64,000 nt of DNA, taken from positions 3,472,001 through 3,536,000 of the forward strand of contig NZ_CP009553.3 in assembly GCF_000767615.3 (NCBI RefSeq). Direction: 5' to 3'. This DNA is from Pandoraea pnomenusa. Lineage in GTDB: Bacteria; Pseudomonadota; Gammaproteobacteria; Burkholderiales; Burkholderiaceae. Both the position numbers and the translations under genes were made by a program. Below are positions 17,312-27,135 of the stretch, piece after piece (position 1 is the first letter of the stretch; each line of letters begins with the position of its first letter). The notes under the pieces are model-generated. The model searched no databases. It saw only the letters and a program-made list of their open reading frames with translations, and was not told the origin of the DNA.

Positions 17312-17383
17312 TCCGACACCGCCCACGATGCCCGGCACAACGCATGGCGGGCAGACGAACCCCGAGACACACGAGGCGACATC

Positions 17384-18280
17384 ATGAATTCGCGCGAATC
17401 GCAGGGCATGCTGATCGGATTGATCGGCGTGCTCATTTTCAGCCTGACACTGCCGATGACGCGCATCGTCGTGGCGGAGGTCAACCCGCTGCTCAACGGA
17501 CTGGGTCGCGCGCTCGTCGCCGCCGTGTTCGCGGGGGCGCTGCTCTGGTGGCGACGCGAACCCTGGCCAACGCCGCGTCAGCTCAAGCGCCTCGCCGTCA
17601 CCTCGCTCGGCGTGATCATTGCCTTCCCCGTGTTCTCCGCCTGGGCCATGAAGACGATTCCCGCGTCGCACGGCGCGGTGGTCAACGGCCTGCAGCCCTT
17701 CTTCGTTGCCATCTATGCCTACTGGCTCGGTGGCGAGCGCCCGTCGCGCGGCTTCTGGGTTTGCGCCCTGGCGGGCAGCGCACTGGTGATCGCGTTCGCA
17801 CTGCGCGCCGGGGGCGGTAGCCTGCACGCGGCAGACGGTCTGATGCTGCTCGCCGTCGTCATCGGTGCACTCGGTTATGCCGAAGGCGGCAAGCTCGCGC
17901 GCGAAATGGGTGGCTGGCAGGTGATCTGCTGGGCGCTCGTGGTGTCCGCGCCGGTATTGCTCGTGCCCGTGGGCTGGCTCGCGTGGCATCAGCCGTGGCC
18001 GGTGAGCGCGAAGGCCTGGGGCGCGTTCGCCTACGTCACGTTGTTCTCGCAATTCATCGGGTTCTTCGCGTGGTACGCGGGCCTCGCCATGGGCGGCATC
18101 GCGCGCGTGGGCCAAGTACAATTGCTTCAGATTTTTTTCACGATTGCATTGTCCGCGCTGTTCTTCGGCGAACAGGTCGACACCGTCACTTGGCTGTTCG
18201 CCGCGGGCGTGGTACTGACCATTGCACTCGGCAAGAACATGAAGATCGGCGCCTCGCGACTCACGGGCAAACCGGTCTGA
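17384..18280 (+). CDS. EamA/DMT family transporter
   Basis: A 298-residue inner-membrane protein with about ten helices in two EamA halves, the second starting near residue 150. It is more like the amino-acid or threonine-exporter-type DMT proteins, but specificity cannot be read from sequence. Next to an aminotransferase and RidA, an amino acid or amine substrate is plausible by context only. Confidence 0.88.
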   Translation: MNSRESQGMLIGLIGVLIFSLTLPMTRIVVAEVNPLLNGLGRALVAAVFAGALLWWRREPWPTPRQLKRLAVTSLGVIIAFPVFSAWAMKTIPASHGAVVNGLQPFFVAIYAYWLGGERPSRGFWVCALAGSALVIAFALRAGGGSLHAADGLMLLAVVIGALGYAEGGKLAREMGGWQVICWALVVSAPVLLVPVGWLAWHQPWPVSAKAWGAFAYVTLFSQFIGFFAWYAGLAMGGIARVGQVQLLQIFFTIALSALFFGEQVDTVTWLFAAGVVLTIALGKNMKIGASRLTGKPV

Positions 18281-18422
18281 CGACGCTGCGGCGGCGCGTG
18301 CGATCCTTGCGCCGCCCCGCGTCTGCCCCCTGACGCCTGCGCCTGCCCTCACGCCTTCGGCACCCGCGGCGTCCGACACTCGCGGCGATACGCAAACGCC
18401 GCACCATCCAAGCGAGACCATC

Positions 18423-19613
18423 ATGCATGATTGGCAATATTCGGAACGTGCCCGCAATCTGACCAGCTCGGCCATTCGCGAGATCCTGAAGGTCACGGAG
18501 CGCCCGGACGTCATTTCATTCGCCGGCGGCCTGCCCTCGCCCGCCACGTTTCCCGTCGCCCAGATGCGCGCTGCCGCCGATCGCGTACTGACCGAATCGC
18601 CGCAGGCCGCCCTGCAGTACAGCGCGACCGAAGGCTTCGCGCCGCTGCGCGAATGGATCGCAAAGCGCTACTCGCGCGACGGCCTTACGCTCGCCCCCGA
18701 AAACGTGCTGATCACCACGGGCTCGCAGCAGGGGCTCGATCTGATCGGCAAGATCTTCATCGACGAAGGCAGCCGCGTGCTCGTGGAAGCGCCAAGCTAT
18801 CTCGGGGCATTGCAGTCGTTCTCGCTGTTCTCGCCCGAGTACGTGCCTGTGCCGACCGACGACCACGGCCTGCTGCCAGAAGCGCTCACGCCGGCGTTGG
18901 TGCAGGGCGCACGCTTTCTGTACGCGATGCCGAACTTCCAGAACCCGACCGGTCGTCGCCTGCCGATGGCACGCCGCGAAGCGTTGGCGGCCGTGGCCAG
19001 GCGCGACGGCCTGGCGATCATCGAAGACGATCCGTATGGCGAGCTGGACTACGAGGGTCAGCGTCTGCCGAGCCTGATGTCACTCGCGCCCGAGCACGTG
19101 CTTTACATGGGATCGTTCTCGAAGGTGCTGGCACCGGGTCTGCGCCTGGGGTTCATCATCGGGCCGCAGGCCGTCATCGCCAAGCTCGTGCAGGCCAAGC
19201 AGGCCGCCGATCTGCACACGCCGAGCCTCACGCAGCGCATCGCGTACGAAGTCGTGAAAGACGGCTTCCTCGACACGCACATTCCGTCGATCCGCACGCT
19301 CTATGCCGCGCAGGCGAAGGCGATGCTCGCCTCGCTCGCCCGGCACATGCCAGCCGATGCGACGTGGACGACGCCCGCCGGCGGCATGTTCATCTGGTTG
19401 ACATTGCCCGCAGGCATCGACACCATGCAGTTGCTGGAAAAAGCGATTGCGCAGAACGTGGCGTTCGTGCCCGGCGCTCCGTTCTACGTCGGCACGCCGC
19501 AGTCGAATACGCTGCGACTGTCGTTCGTGACGGTGCCGCCCGACAAGATCGAAGTCGGTGTGGCGCGTCTGGGCGCGCTCGTCGCCGACGCGCTCACGCG
19601 CCGCGCCGCCTGA
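18423..19613 (+). CDS. PLP-dependent class I/II aminotransferase (LysN/2-aminoadipate aminotransferase-like)
   Basis: A 396-residue fold-type I aminotransferase without a DNA-binding domain. Key features: SYLGAL cofactor loop, NPTG with N174, D203 in IIEDDPYGEL, and Schiff-base lysine K234 in YMGSFSKVLAPGLRLGF. It resembles the multi-substrate 2-aminoadipate/aromatic transaminases related to LysN and to MocR effector domains. The substrate is not assigned. RidA follows 180 bp later, matching the enamine-clearing job of RidA beside PLP enzymes. Confidence 0.9.
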   Translation: MHDWQYSERARNLTSSAIREILKVTERPDVISFAGGLPSPATFPVAQMRAAADRVLTESPQAALQYSATEGFAPLREWIAKRYSRDGLTLAPENVLITTGSQQGLDLIGKIFIDEGSRVLVEAPSYLGALQSFSLFSPEYVPVPTDDHGLLPEALTPALVQGARFLYAMPNFQNPTGRRLPMARREALAAVARRDGLAIIEDDPYGELDYEGQRLPSLMSLAPEHVLYMGSFSKVLAPGLRLGFIIGPQAVIAKLVQAKQAADLHTPSLTQRIAYEVVKDGFLDTHIPSIRTLYAAQAKAMLASLARHMPADATWTTPAGGMFIWLTLPAGIDTMQLLEKAIAQNVAFVPGAPFYVGTPQSNTLRLSFVTVPPDKIEVGVARLGALVADALTRRAA

Positions 19614-19792
19614 TCGGTGCGCGTGCCGGGGCGGTGTTGCTCGCACCGACCTGGCGCCAGGTGCCGCTGGCCCGCCACGCCGGCCACGCCCGCGCATCGC
19701 CAGCGCACTCGCCGGCGCCGTTCGATCGACGTCAATGACGTCCTCGTTGCGCCGGCCCGAATCCCATCAACGCCTCTGCAAGGAAGCTGTAC

Positions 19793-20248
19793 ATGTCCGT
19801 CTACGACAAACTGAAGCAACTGGGTATCGAACTCCCGAGCGCCGGCGCCCCCGCCGCCGCTTACGTCATGAGCGCCCAAACGGGCAATACTGTGTTCCTC
19901 TCGGGCCACCTGCCGAAGAAGGATGGCAAGATCTGGACCGGCAAGCTCGGCAAGGACGTGAGCGTCGACGAAGGCAAGGCCGCCGCGCGCGCCGTCGCCA
20001 TCGAACTGATCGCCACGCTGCACGCACACACGGGCGACCTGAACAAGGTCAAGCGCATCGTGAAGCTCATGAGCCTCGTGAATTCGACACAGGAGTTCAC
20101 CGAGCAGCACCTGGTGACCAATGGCGCCTCCGAGCTGATCGCGGAAGTGTTTGGCGACGCCGGCAAGCATGCCCGCTCGGCCTTCGGCGTGGCCCAGATT
20201 CCGCTGAACGCCTGCGTCGAGATCGAACTGATTGCCGAACTCGCGTGA
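19793..20248 (+). CDS. RidA family protein
   Basis: A 151-residue protein of the YjgF/RidA superfamily, nearer the longer subfamily (with LPSAGAPAAAYVMSAQTGNTVFLSGHLP) than to canonical 128-residue RidA. RidA hydrolyses reactive enamine/imine intermediates released by PLP enzymes. The usual catalytic Arg region appears altered (the segment reads LNACVEIELIAELA without an obvious R), so deaminase activity is uncertain. It closes the aminotransferase segment and ends at a hairpin. Confidence 0.87.
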   Translation: MSVYDKLKQLGIELPSAGAPAAAYVMSAQTGNTVFLSGHLPKKDGKIWTGKLGKDVSVDEGKAAARAVAIELIATLHAHTGDLNKVKRIVKLMSLVNSTQEFTEQHLVTNGASELIAEVFGDAGKHARSAFGVAQIPLNACVEIELIAELA

Positions 20249-20301
20249 ATCCGGCATGCGCAAGGCGGCGCAACGTGCGCGCCTTGCGAACGGTGAATAC
20301 G

Positions 20302-20335
20302 ACAACAGCCACTCTCGGGTGGCTGTTGTGCTTTC
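20302..20335 (+). terminator. Intrinsic terminator after RidA
   Basis: An 11-bp perfect stem ACAACAGCCAC / GTGGCTGTTGT (20302-20312 with 20319-20329) is followed by GCTTT. It lies between RidA and the convergent MFS gene. Confidence 0.8.
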
Positions 20336-20359
20336 GGCGGAAGCCGTTTCCGGCGTCGA

Positions 20360-21625
20360 TCAGAGCGGCTTGGCGTTGCCGTAAGCGCGACGCATGGCAA
20401 CGGCAACGCCCAACGAGACGACCACCGTGACCGTGAGCAGCCCGACCACGCCGTACCAGCCGTGCGACTTAAGCATCACGCCGGAATAACTGCCGAGCAG
20501 GCTCGAGCCCAGATAATAGAAGAACAGATACAGCGCCGAAGCGATGGCCCGCCCCTGCGTCGCGCGCCGTCCGACCCAACTGCTCGCGACGGTGTGCGCC
20601 CCGAAAAAGCCGAACGTGAAAATCGCGAGGCCAATCACCACGCCCAGCACCTGCGACGCGAGCATCGTCAGCAACCCCACGAGCGACAGCGCGACCAGCA
20701 CCCACAGCAGCCGCGGACGCCCCACGCGGTCCGACAGCGGGCCTGCGATGAACGAACCCACCACACCGATCAGGTACATCGCGAAAATCGCGCCGATGGC
20801 GGCGTGCGGCAACTGAAACGGCGGCGCCGACAGGTGAAAGCCCAGATAGTTGTAGATGCTCACGAAGCTGCCCATCATGAGACCGGCAAACAGATAGAGG
20901 CCCAGCAGCGCCGGGTCGCCCAGATGGCGGCGCGCATGTCCGAGCGCCTCACGCACCGTCATGTGGCGCGGCGTGAATCGACGCGACTGCGGCAGGCTTC
21001 GCGCGAACTCCAGGCCCATCGCGAGACACACCAGGCCGATGGCGGCAACCGACACCCGCCACGAGAACATGTCGGCGACGAAGGCCGAAAGCACGCGCCC
21101 TGCCATGCCGCCAAGAATGTTGCCCCCAATGTACAACCCCATCGACATGCCGAGCGAGCGCTGGTCGATCTCCTCGCTCAGGTAGGCCATCGCGATGGCC
21201 GGCAATCCGGAGAGCGCCAGTCCCTTGAGCGCGCCAAGAATGACAACGGTCTGGAAGTTGGTGGAAAACGCGCTGGCGATCGTGAGCACCGACGAACTCA
21301 GCAACGCGATCGTCATCATGCGCTTGCGGCTCACACGATCGGCCGCCACGCAGGTCACGAGCAGCCCCAGCGCCATCATCATCGTCGCCCCCGACACCGA
21401 CCAACTGGCCTGCGCCGGCGTGATACCGAACGTGGTGGTCAGCAGCGGCAACAGCGACTGCATGCAGTACAACTGCGCAAACGTCGAGAAGCCGCCGAAG
21501 AAGAGCGCCCGGCTGATGACGGCGTACTCGCGCGTGCCTCGGGCGATGCCCGCCGGAAGCGCGGACGCCGATTCGCCGCCTGCCGCCGCGCCCTTGGGAA
21601 AAGGAAGGGAATTCGTTGATGCCAT
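20360..21625 (-). CDS. MFS transporter, YnfM-like
   Basis: A 421-residue major facilitator of 12 helices with an N-terminal cytosolic stretch of about 35 residues. The motif VAADRVSRKRMM after helix 2 is the MFS motif A equivalent, and GPLSDRVGRPRLLW marks the second half. It is closest to the YnfM-type putative efflux proteins. Start MASTNSLPFP (21625); a TTG further upstream is possible but less likely. It is divergent from a LysR gene, which probably regulates it. Confidence 0.88.
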   Translation of the reverse strand: MASTNSLPFPKGAAAGGESASALPAGIARGTREYAVISRALFFGGFSTFAQLYCMQSLLPLLTTTFGITPAQASWSVSGATMMMALGLLVTCVAADRVSRKRMMTIALLSSSVLTIASAFSTNFQTVVILGALKGLALSGLPAIAMAYLSEEIDQRSLGMSMGLYIGGNILGGMAGRVLSAFVADMFSWRVSVAAIGLVCLAMGLEFARSLPQSRRFTPRHMTVREALGHARRHLGDPALLGLYLFAGLMMGSFVSIYNYLGFHLSAPPFQLPHAAIGAIFAMYLIGVVGSFIAGPLSDRVGRPRLLWVLVALSLVGLLTMLASQVLGVVIGLAIFTFGFFGAHTVASSWVGRRATQGRAIASALYLFFYYLGSSLLGSYSGVMLKSHGWYGVVGLLTVTVVVSLGVAVAMRRAYGNAKPL

Positions 21626-21766
21626 GACGCCGGCCCGCCTCGCGCGAGCCAAGAATGAAATGTATACGACGAATGATAGGTTTGCCGTTACCCATCGTCC
21701 AATATATATTTAAGCGACATTTTCATATATAAAAGCAATCAATCGAGCACCGGCAAGGAGGCAGGG
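21626..21766. promoter_or_regulatory. Divergent MFS/LysR promoter region
   Basis: This 141-bp gap is strikingly AT-rich for the window, with AATATATATTT near 21704-21714 and ATATATAAAA near 21725-21734. Such a region between a LysR-type gene and its divergent target normally holds both promoters and LysR boxes; the boxes cannot be fixed by eye. Confidence 0.55.
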
Positions 21767-22690
21767 GTGGAACTGCGGCACTTACGTTACTTCGTCACCG
21801 TGGCCGAGGAACTGCACTTCAGTCGGGCGGCGGAAAAGCTCAATATCGGGCAGCCCCCGTTATCGATGCAGATTCGCGCCCTCGAGGAGGAATTGGGGGT
21901 GGCGCTGTTCGAGCGCTCGCGGCGACGCGTCTTCCTGACGGCGGCCGGGCGGACATTCCTCGCGCGCGCGCGTCAGATCCTCGCGGATGCCGATGCGGCG
22001 CGCCGGGAAGTTCAGCAGATTGCCGGGCTCGATGCCGGGGAACTGCGCATCGCATTCACGACCTCGGCGCCGATGACGAATCTGATGAAGCGCGTGCTGA
22101 CCGCTTATCGGCAACGATATCCGCGCGTGACACTCACGTTGAGCGAGTCGCCCTCGGAGCGCCAGCGCGATGCCTTGACCGAGCGCACGCTCGACATCGG
22201 TCTGCTGCGACAGGCGGAGGACGCACCGCCCATGTCAGGGTTGCATTTCGAAACGTTGATCGACGAAGCGCTGGTGGTCGTATTGCATCAGGGGCATGCA
22301 CTGGCGCACCGGGAGAGCCTGTCGATCGCGGATCTGGCGAACGAGGCGTTCATCATGCATCCGCCCGACGTCGGGACGGCAGTCGATGGAAAGATCCGTC
22401 GCATGTGCGAGCGTGCGGGCTTCGCCCCGCGCGTCGTGCAGGAAGCGCGCGAGTCGACGACGATCGTCGCGCTCGCCGCCAGCGGCCTGGGCGTTGCGGT
22501 ATTGCCCGAGGCGGTGCGTTGCATCCAGATCGAGGGCGTTCGCTTCAGGGCCCTGAGCGAGCCCGACGCCCATACCCCGCTGCTGCTGGCAAAGCGTCGC
22601 GACGACACCAGTCCGCTCGTTCAGGCCTTCGCGGCAATGTGCCGCGAAGTGGCCGGGCAGCTCGACGCGACGTCGCAGCAGGCAGACTGA
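21767..22690 (+). CDS. LysR family transcriptional regulator
   Basis: A 307-residue regulator with a GTG start and a strong AAGGAGG site 8-12 bp before it. The N-terminal winged helix (1-60) has AAEKLNIGQPPLSMQIRALEEELG. The effector-binding domain (about 90-300) has the periplasmic-binding-protein fold, with the conserved GLGVAVLPE near 245. It is related to the BenM/CatM/AlsR branch by its N terminus (MELRHLRYFV). It is divergent from the MFS gene and probably controls it. Confidence 0.92.
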   Translation: MELRHLRYFVTVAEELHFSRAAEKLNIGQPPLSMQIRALEEELGVALFERSRRRVFLTAAGRTFLARARQILADADAARREVQQIAGLDAGELRIAFTTSAPMTNLMKRVLTAYRQRYPRVTLTLSESPSERQRDALTERTLDIGLLRQAEDAPPMSGLHFETLIDEALVVVLHQGHALAHRESLSIADLANEAFIMHPPDVGTAVDGKIRRMCERAGFAPRVVQEARESTTIVALAASGLGVAVLPEAVRCIQIEGVRFRALSEPDAHTPLLLAKRRDDTSPLVQAFAAMCREVAGQLDATSQQAD

Positions 22691-22695
22691 GACGA

Positions 22696-23148
22696 TCAGC
22701 CGCGCAGCGACGCGGCCAGCCCGATCACCACCACGCCGAGCACGAGATTGAGAATCACGAGGCGGCGAATGCCGTTCACCGCCGCCGCGCCGTCCGGCCA
22801 CGACTGCGCCTGCACCGCCCGCTGCAGGCGCGGAAACAGGGCAAACCGGATGTGACCGAAGACGAGCATCATCACCACACCGATGCCGGCCATCGCATGC
22901 ACTGGCCAGCGCGCGTGAAGGCCGCCCATGCCGAGCATCATGTGACCGCCCGAGAGCAGGATGACCACGATGGCCACCCCGACCCAGGTGAAGAAGCGCG
23001 TGAGCGCCGCCTCCCACAACGGCAGGCGCTGCTGCGGCGAGAGCTCCGACGACGCCGGGCGCAGGCACACCAGCGCGAAGAACATGCCGCCGATCCAGAC
23101 GGCGACACTCACCAGATGCAGAAACAGACTGAAGGCATAAACGCTCAT
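22696..23148 (-). CDS. CopD family integral membrane protein
   Basis: A 150-residue protein with four hydrophobic helices, starting with FSLFLHLVSVAVWIGGMFFA, which has the His and W typical of CopD/YgaE-like membrane proteins. CopD members take part in copper uptake or resistance, but this short form is of unproven function. A GGGAG site precedes the start. It lies 12 bp downstream of parC on the same strand, so it may ride on the parC transcript. Confidence 0.8.
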   Translation of the reverse strand: MSVYAFSLFLHLVSVAVWIGGMFFALVCLRPASSELSPQQRLPLWEAALTRFFTWVGVAIVVILLSGGHMMLGMGGLHARWPVHAMAGIGVVMMLVFGHIRFALFPRLQRAVQAQSWPDGAAAVNGIRRLVILNLVLGVVVIGLAASLRG

Positions 23149-23160
23149 GCGTGACTCCCG

Positions 23161-25497
23161 TCAGGATGCCGAGGGCGCGGCGGGCAACACCGGCTCGAGC
23201 GAACGTGGTTTGAACGTCGCGAACTTGACGCCCGGCGCACGCCCCTTGCGCGCACGCTTGCCGATGTTCGGCGCTAGCGATGCGCCCGAGAGGGCCTCCG
23301 ATTGCAACTTGCCGCCACGCACTTCGCCATGGACGATCACGCCGGCTTCGCTGATCGGCACTGCCGACACCAGCGTTTGCTTCGCTTCCAGTCCAATCAG
23401 CGTAACGCCGCGTCCACCGCCGGTGAGCGACTTCATTTCGTCCATGCCGAAAACGAGCAGGCGACCGTCGCTCGACAGGCACGCCACGGCGCTTGCCCCC
23501 TGCCAGATCGGCGTCGGGGCCAACGGCTCGGCGCCCTCGTCGATGGTCATGAACGACTTGCCCGCCTTCACGCGACTGACCATGTCGCCCAGTTTGGTGG
23601 TGAAGCCGAAGCCCGCCGTCGTGGCCAGCAGCAATGGCTGCTCGCCCGACGCCGCGTAGTAGTGCAACAGCCGGGAGCCCGATTCGAGCTCGATCAGCGA
23701 CGTCAGGGGCACGCCGTCGCCGCGCCCGCCCGGCAGTTGCGACACCGCCACCGAGTAGACACGGCCGTTGCTGCCCCAGGCGATGAGCGGATCCACGGTA
23801 CGGCATTCGAATGCGCCGTACAAGGCGTCGCCCTGCTTGAACGAGAAGCCCTGTGCATCGAGCCCATGCCCCTTGAGCGCCCGGACCCAGCCCTTGGCGG
23901 AAACGACCACCGTGACGGGTTCATCGACCACGCGCGCCTCGGCCACCGCACGCTTCTCCTCCTGGATCAGCGTGCGCCGCTCGTCGCCGAACTGCTTCGC
24001 GTCGGCTTCGATTTCCTTGATGATCAGACGCTTCATCGCGCTGTCGTTGGCCAGCAGCTCCTCGAGCCTGGTCTTTTCGTCGCGCAGCGAGGCGAGTTCC
24101 TGTTCGATCTTGATCGCTTCCAGACGCGCCAACTGACGCAAGCGAATCTCGAGGATGTCCTCCGCCTGACGCTCGCTCAGCTTGAACGCGTTCATCAGCG
24201 CGGCCTTCGGCTCGTCCGACTCGCGAATGATCCGGATGACCTCGTCGATATTCAGGAAGACGATCATGCGGCCTTCGAGAATATGAATCCGGTCGTCGAC
24301 CTTGCCCAGACGGTGGCGCGAGCGGCGCGTGACCGTTTCGAAACGGAAGCCGATCCACTCGGTGATGATTTCGCGAAGCGACTTCTGTCCCGGGCGCCCG
24401 TCGGCGCCGACCATCACCAGGTTGACCGATGCGCTCGATTCGAGGCTCGTGTGCGCGAGCAGCATCGTGATGAATTCCTGCTGGTCGATGCGGCTCGACT
24501 TCGGCTCGAACACCAGGCGCACCGGCGCGTCCTTGCCCGATTCGTCGCGAACGGCGTCGAGCATGCCGAGCACGGACTGCTTGAGGTTCTGCTGCTCGGG
24601 CGTGAGCGACTTCTTGCCCAGCTTGACCTTCGGATTGGTGATTTCCTCGATTTCCTCGAGCACCTTCTGGCCGGACGTGTTCGGCGGCAGCTCGTAGACC
24701 ACCGCCTGCCACTGGCCGCGCGCCATCTCCTCGATCTTCCAGCGTGCACGTACCTTGAGACTGCCGCGCCCGCTTTCATAGGCGGAGCGAATCTCCGCGG
24801 CGCTCGAGATCAGCTGGCCGCCACCCGGGAAGTCCGGGCCCTGCACGTGCGTCATCAACTCCGCGTCGTCGAGCTTCGGATTGCGGATCAACGCCACGGC
24901 CGCCGACGCCACCTCGCGCAGGTTATGCGACGGAATCTCCGTTGCCAGGCCCACGGCAATGCCCGAGGCCCCGTTGAGCAGCACGAACGGCAGGCGCGCC
25001 GGCAACAGACGCGGCTCTTCGGTCGAGCCATCGTAGTTCGGCACGAAATCGACCGTACCCGCGTCGATTTCATCGAGCAGCAGTTTCGCGATCGGCGTCA
25101 GGCGCGCTTCCGTGTACCGCATGGCCGCCGCGCCGTCGCCGTCGCGAGAACCGAAATTGCCCTGGCCGTCGATGAGCGGATAGCGCATCGAGAAGTCCTG
25201 CGCCAGGCGCACCAGTGCGTCGTACGCGGACTGATCGCCGTGCGGATGGAATTTACCGAGGACGTCGCCGACCACGCGCGCCGACTTCACCGGCTTGGCG
25301 TCGGCCGCGAGGCCCATTTCGTTCATCGCAAACAAAATCCGGCGCTGCACCGGCTTCTGACCATCGCAAACGTCAGGCAGGGCACGGCCCTTGACCACGC
25401 TGATGGCGTAATCCAGATAAGCACGCTCGGCGTATGCGCCGAGCGTGAGCGTGTCGTCATCCGACGGTTGCGTAAAGAGATCTTCTACTTGTTCCAT
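23161..25497 (-). CDS. parC: DNA topoisomerase IV subunit A
   Basis: A 778-residue subunit that cuts and rejoins DNA to unlink sister chromosomes. The winged-helix active site has Y128 in [10 protein letters not shown]. The quinolone-resistance region reads [16 protein letters not shown] (81-96): Q89 and D93 stand where E. coli has S80 and E84. A coiled-coil gate and a C-terminal beta-pinwheel (from about 500) follow, with GQ-type DNA-wrapping repeats degenerate. Its partner parE is 1.6 kb upstream on the same strand. Length and domain order are normal. Confidence 0.97.
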   Translation of the reverse strand: MEQVEDLFTQPSDDDTLTLGAYAERAYLDYAISVVKGRALPDVCDGQKPVQRRILFAMNEMGLAADAKPVKSARVVGDVLGKFHPHGDQSAYDALVRLAQDFSMRYPLIDGQGNFGSRDGDGAAAMRYTEARLTPIAKLLLDEIDAGTVDFVPNYDGSTEEPRLLPARLPFVLLNGASGIAVGLATEIPSHNLREVASAAVALIRNPKLDDAELMTHVQGPDFPGGGQLISSAAEIRSAYESGRGSLKVRARWKIEEMARGQWQAVVYELPPNTSGQKVLEEIEEITNPKVKLGKKSLTPEQQNLKQSVLGMLDAVRDESGKDAPVRLVFEPKSSRIDQQEFITMLLAHTSLESSASVNLVMVGADGRPGQKSLREIITEWIGFRFETVTRRSRHRLGKVDDRIHILEGRMIVFLNIDEVIRIIRESDEPKAALMNAFKLSERQAEDILEIRLRQLARLEAIKIEQELASLRDEKTRLEELLANDSAMKRLIIKEIEADAKQFGDERRTLIQEEKRAVAEARVVDEPVTVVVSAKGWVRALKGHGLDAQGFSFKQGDALYGAFECRTVDPLIAWGSNGRVYSVAVSQLPGGRGDGVPLTSLIELESGSRLLHYYAASGEQPLLLATTAGFGFTTKLGDMVSRVKAGKSFMTIDEGAEPLAPTPIWQGASAVACLSSDGRLLVFGMDEMKSLTGGGRGVTLIGLEAKQTLVSAVPISEAGVIVHGEVRGGKLQSEALSGASLAPNIGKRARKGRAPGVKFATFKPRSLEPVLPAAPSAS

Positions 25498-25694
25498 AAA
25501 ACCTGTGGGTTTGCTGCGAACGTTTGGCGAATGTTCGGGGAGACGTCGACCGCGAGATCATACCAAGCTCGTCGGCACATTTCGGCAAAAAGCATGGGCG
25601 AACGGCAAAGCAAGTCGCGAATTCAGATTCGTGCGGGGTTGGCATCCGGACGGCGTCGCCGACCATCCGTCGTGGCCCGGGGTCGGGACGTGCG

Positions 25695-26630
25695 CTAGTC
25701 CGTGGCCGGCGGCGACGACAGCGCCGACGCCGGCGCCCGTGCCGACGCGTTGGGCAGCGTTGCCGGCACGACCGGCAGACCGGAGGGCGCGCCGAGGATG
25801 ACGTGAATTCGCCCGTCACGAGATCCGCTCACCCGCGCCCCGCCGACCTTCGCCGCGCCCGCACGCAGTGGCGCGCCGGCGGCAGCGATGACGGGCGCGT
25901 CCGGATTGAAGCGGCGGTAAAGCTCGAGCACCGCGGCGACGTAGTCGCGCGTCTCGGCGTAAGGGGGAATCTGATTGGCGTGGCGCGCCACGGCCCCTTC
26001 GCCGGCGTTGTAAGACGCGAGCACGAGTTCGAGACGATTCGGATAGCGCGATTGAAGATCACGCAGGTAACGCGCCCCCGTCAGGACATTCGTCCGCGGA
26101 TCGGTCAGCTTGTCGGCTACTGTGCGTCGTGCGTCGGCACGCACGCCGTAGCGCTCGCCCGTGGTCGGCAGCACCTGCATCAGCCCGACGGCGCCCTTCG
26201 GGGATACGGCGTCGCTGTCGAAGCCCGATTCGGCGGCGATGACCGCCTTGAGCAGCGCCGCATCGACGTGAAACTGCTTCGACGCCTGCGCGATCAGGGG
26301 CGCGAGTTTCTTCAGGTTGGGATGGCGCGCCAGCGCGTCGTAGAGGCGCGACCGGTCCGCGCCGCTGACGACACCGCCTTGCGACGCACGCAGGTCCACA
26401 TTGCCGCTCGTGCCGAGCACCAGGCGATAACGTGCATCGAGCTTGCGCGCCGCAAGGTGCGCGACACCGTTCTCGTCGACGTAGCCATAGAGTTCGGCGT
26501 GCGCGAGCGGTGTCGCGGCAAGCAGCGCGGCTGCCAGCGCGACGCCCGCAAAACGCCTCAGGGACGCGGGCCGACAGATCGCGCGAAGCCGATCCGTCAC
26601 CGGAAGTTGATTATTGCTGGCCTTTGACAT
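25695..26630 (-). CDS. Lytic transglycosylase with DUF4124 N terminus
   Basis: A 311-residue exported cell-wall enzyme. A signal sequence spans about residues 1-45, ending in AHA. It is followed by a short DUF4124-like segment LYGYVDENGVAHL. The SLT (lysozyme-like) domain at about 115-240 has the catalytic E134 in AVIAAESGFDSDAVSPKGAVGLMQVLP and the later ASYNAGEGAV. It cleaves the beta-1,4 MurNAc-GlcNAc bond with formation of 1,6-anhydro ends. The tail after 245 is Ala/Pro-rich. Its start overlaps the DUF4399 3' end by 20 bp, so the two are translationally linked. Confidence 0.9.
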   Translation of the reverse strand: MSKASNNQLPVTDRLRAICRPASLRRFAGVALAAALLAATPLAHAELYGYVDENGVAHLAARKLDARYRLVLGTSGNVDLRASQGGVVSGADRSRLYDALARHPNLKKLAPLIAQASKQFHVDAALLKAVIAAESGFDSDAVSPKGAVGLMQVLPTTGERYGVRADARRTVADKLTDPRTNVLTGARYLRDLQSRYPNRLELVLASYNAGEGAVARHANQIPPYAETRDYVAAVLELYRRFNPDAPVIAAAGAPLRAGAAKVGGARVSGSRDGRIHVILGAPSGLPVVPATLPNASARAPASALSSPPATD

Positions 26631-27030
26631 GCACCTTGATCGTCTGGCTCATGGCCGGACCGTACGACCGGTGCGCACCGTCGGCGAACTGCATCGTCAA
26701 CGCGTGGTCGCCCGGCGTGAGATTGACGGTCGTCTCGGTCTGGCCCTTGCCGAAATGCAGATGCGAGTCGTCTGCGGGTACGACCTGACCTGCCGGAATC
26801 GGATCGCCGTCGATGATGAGATGGTGATGGCCGGTGTTGGCCACCACTTCCCCAGCCGGTTTGACCGTCATGCCCTCGACGCCGAACTTGACCACCACCG
26901 GGTTGCTCACCACGGCCCCATTGGCGGGCGCTACGAAGAAGACGCGCGGCTGGGCCGACTGTGCCAGAACGGCAGTGCTTGCGCACGCGAACGCCAACGG
27001 CACGACAATGCAACGCATGGAACGCAACAT
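26611..27030 (-). CDS. DUF4399 domain periplasmic protein
   Basis: A 139-residue secreted protein: signal peptide 1-23 (ending LA-QS), then a DUF4399 domain with FFVAPANGAVVSNPVVVKFG, NTGHHHLIIDGD and DDSHLHFGKGQTET. The clustered histidines (HHH and HLH) suggest metal binding, but that is inference. A GGGAG site precedes the start at 27030. It overlaps the transglycosylase by 20 bp and lies 105 bp after parE. Confidence 0.87.
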   Translation of the reverse strand: MLRSMRCIVVPLAFACASTAVLAQSAQPRVFFVAPANGAVVSNPVVVKFGVEGMTVKPAGEVVANTGHHHLIIDGDPIPAGQVVPADDSHLHFGKGQTETTVNLTPGDHALTMQFADGAHRSYGPAMSQTIKVHVKGQQ

Positions 27031-27135
27031 AACGCGACTCCCGGTAGGGTGGAGGTTGGATTATCCCATTATGTGAGCGCTCACGCTCGCCTGGACGTGC
27101 GCGAGGCTCCTATCGTGGGAAAGATTGCGAGCCGC

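Noticed and set aside
23302..25698. Long open frame opposite parC
   Set aside because: Antisense shadow of a highly conserved topoisomerase gene, without a ribosome site.
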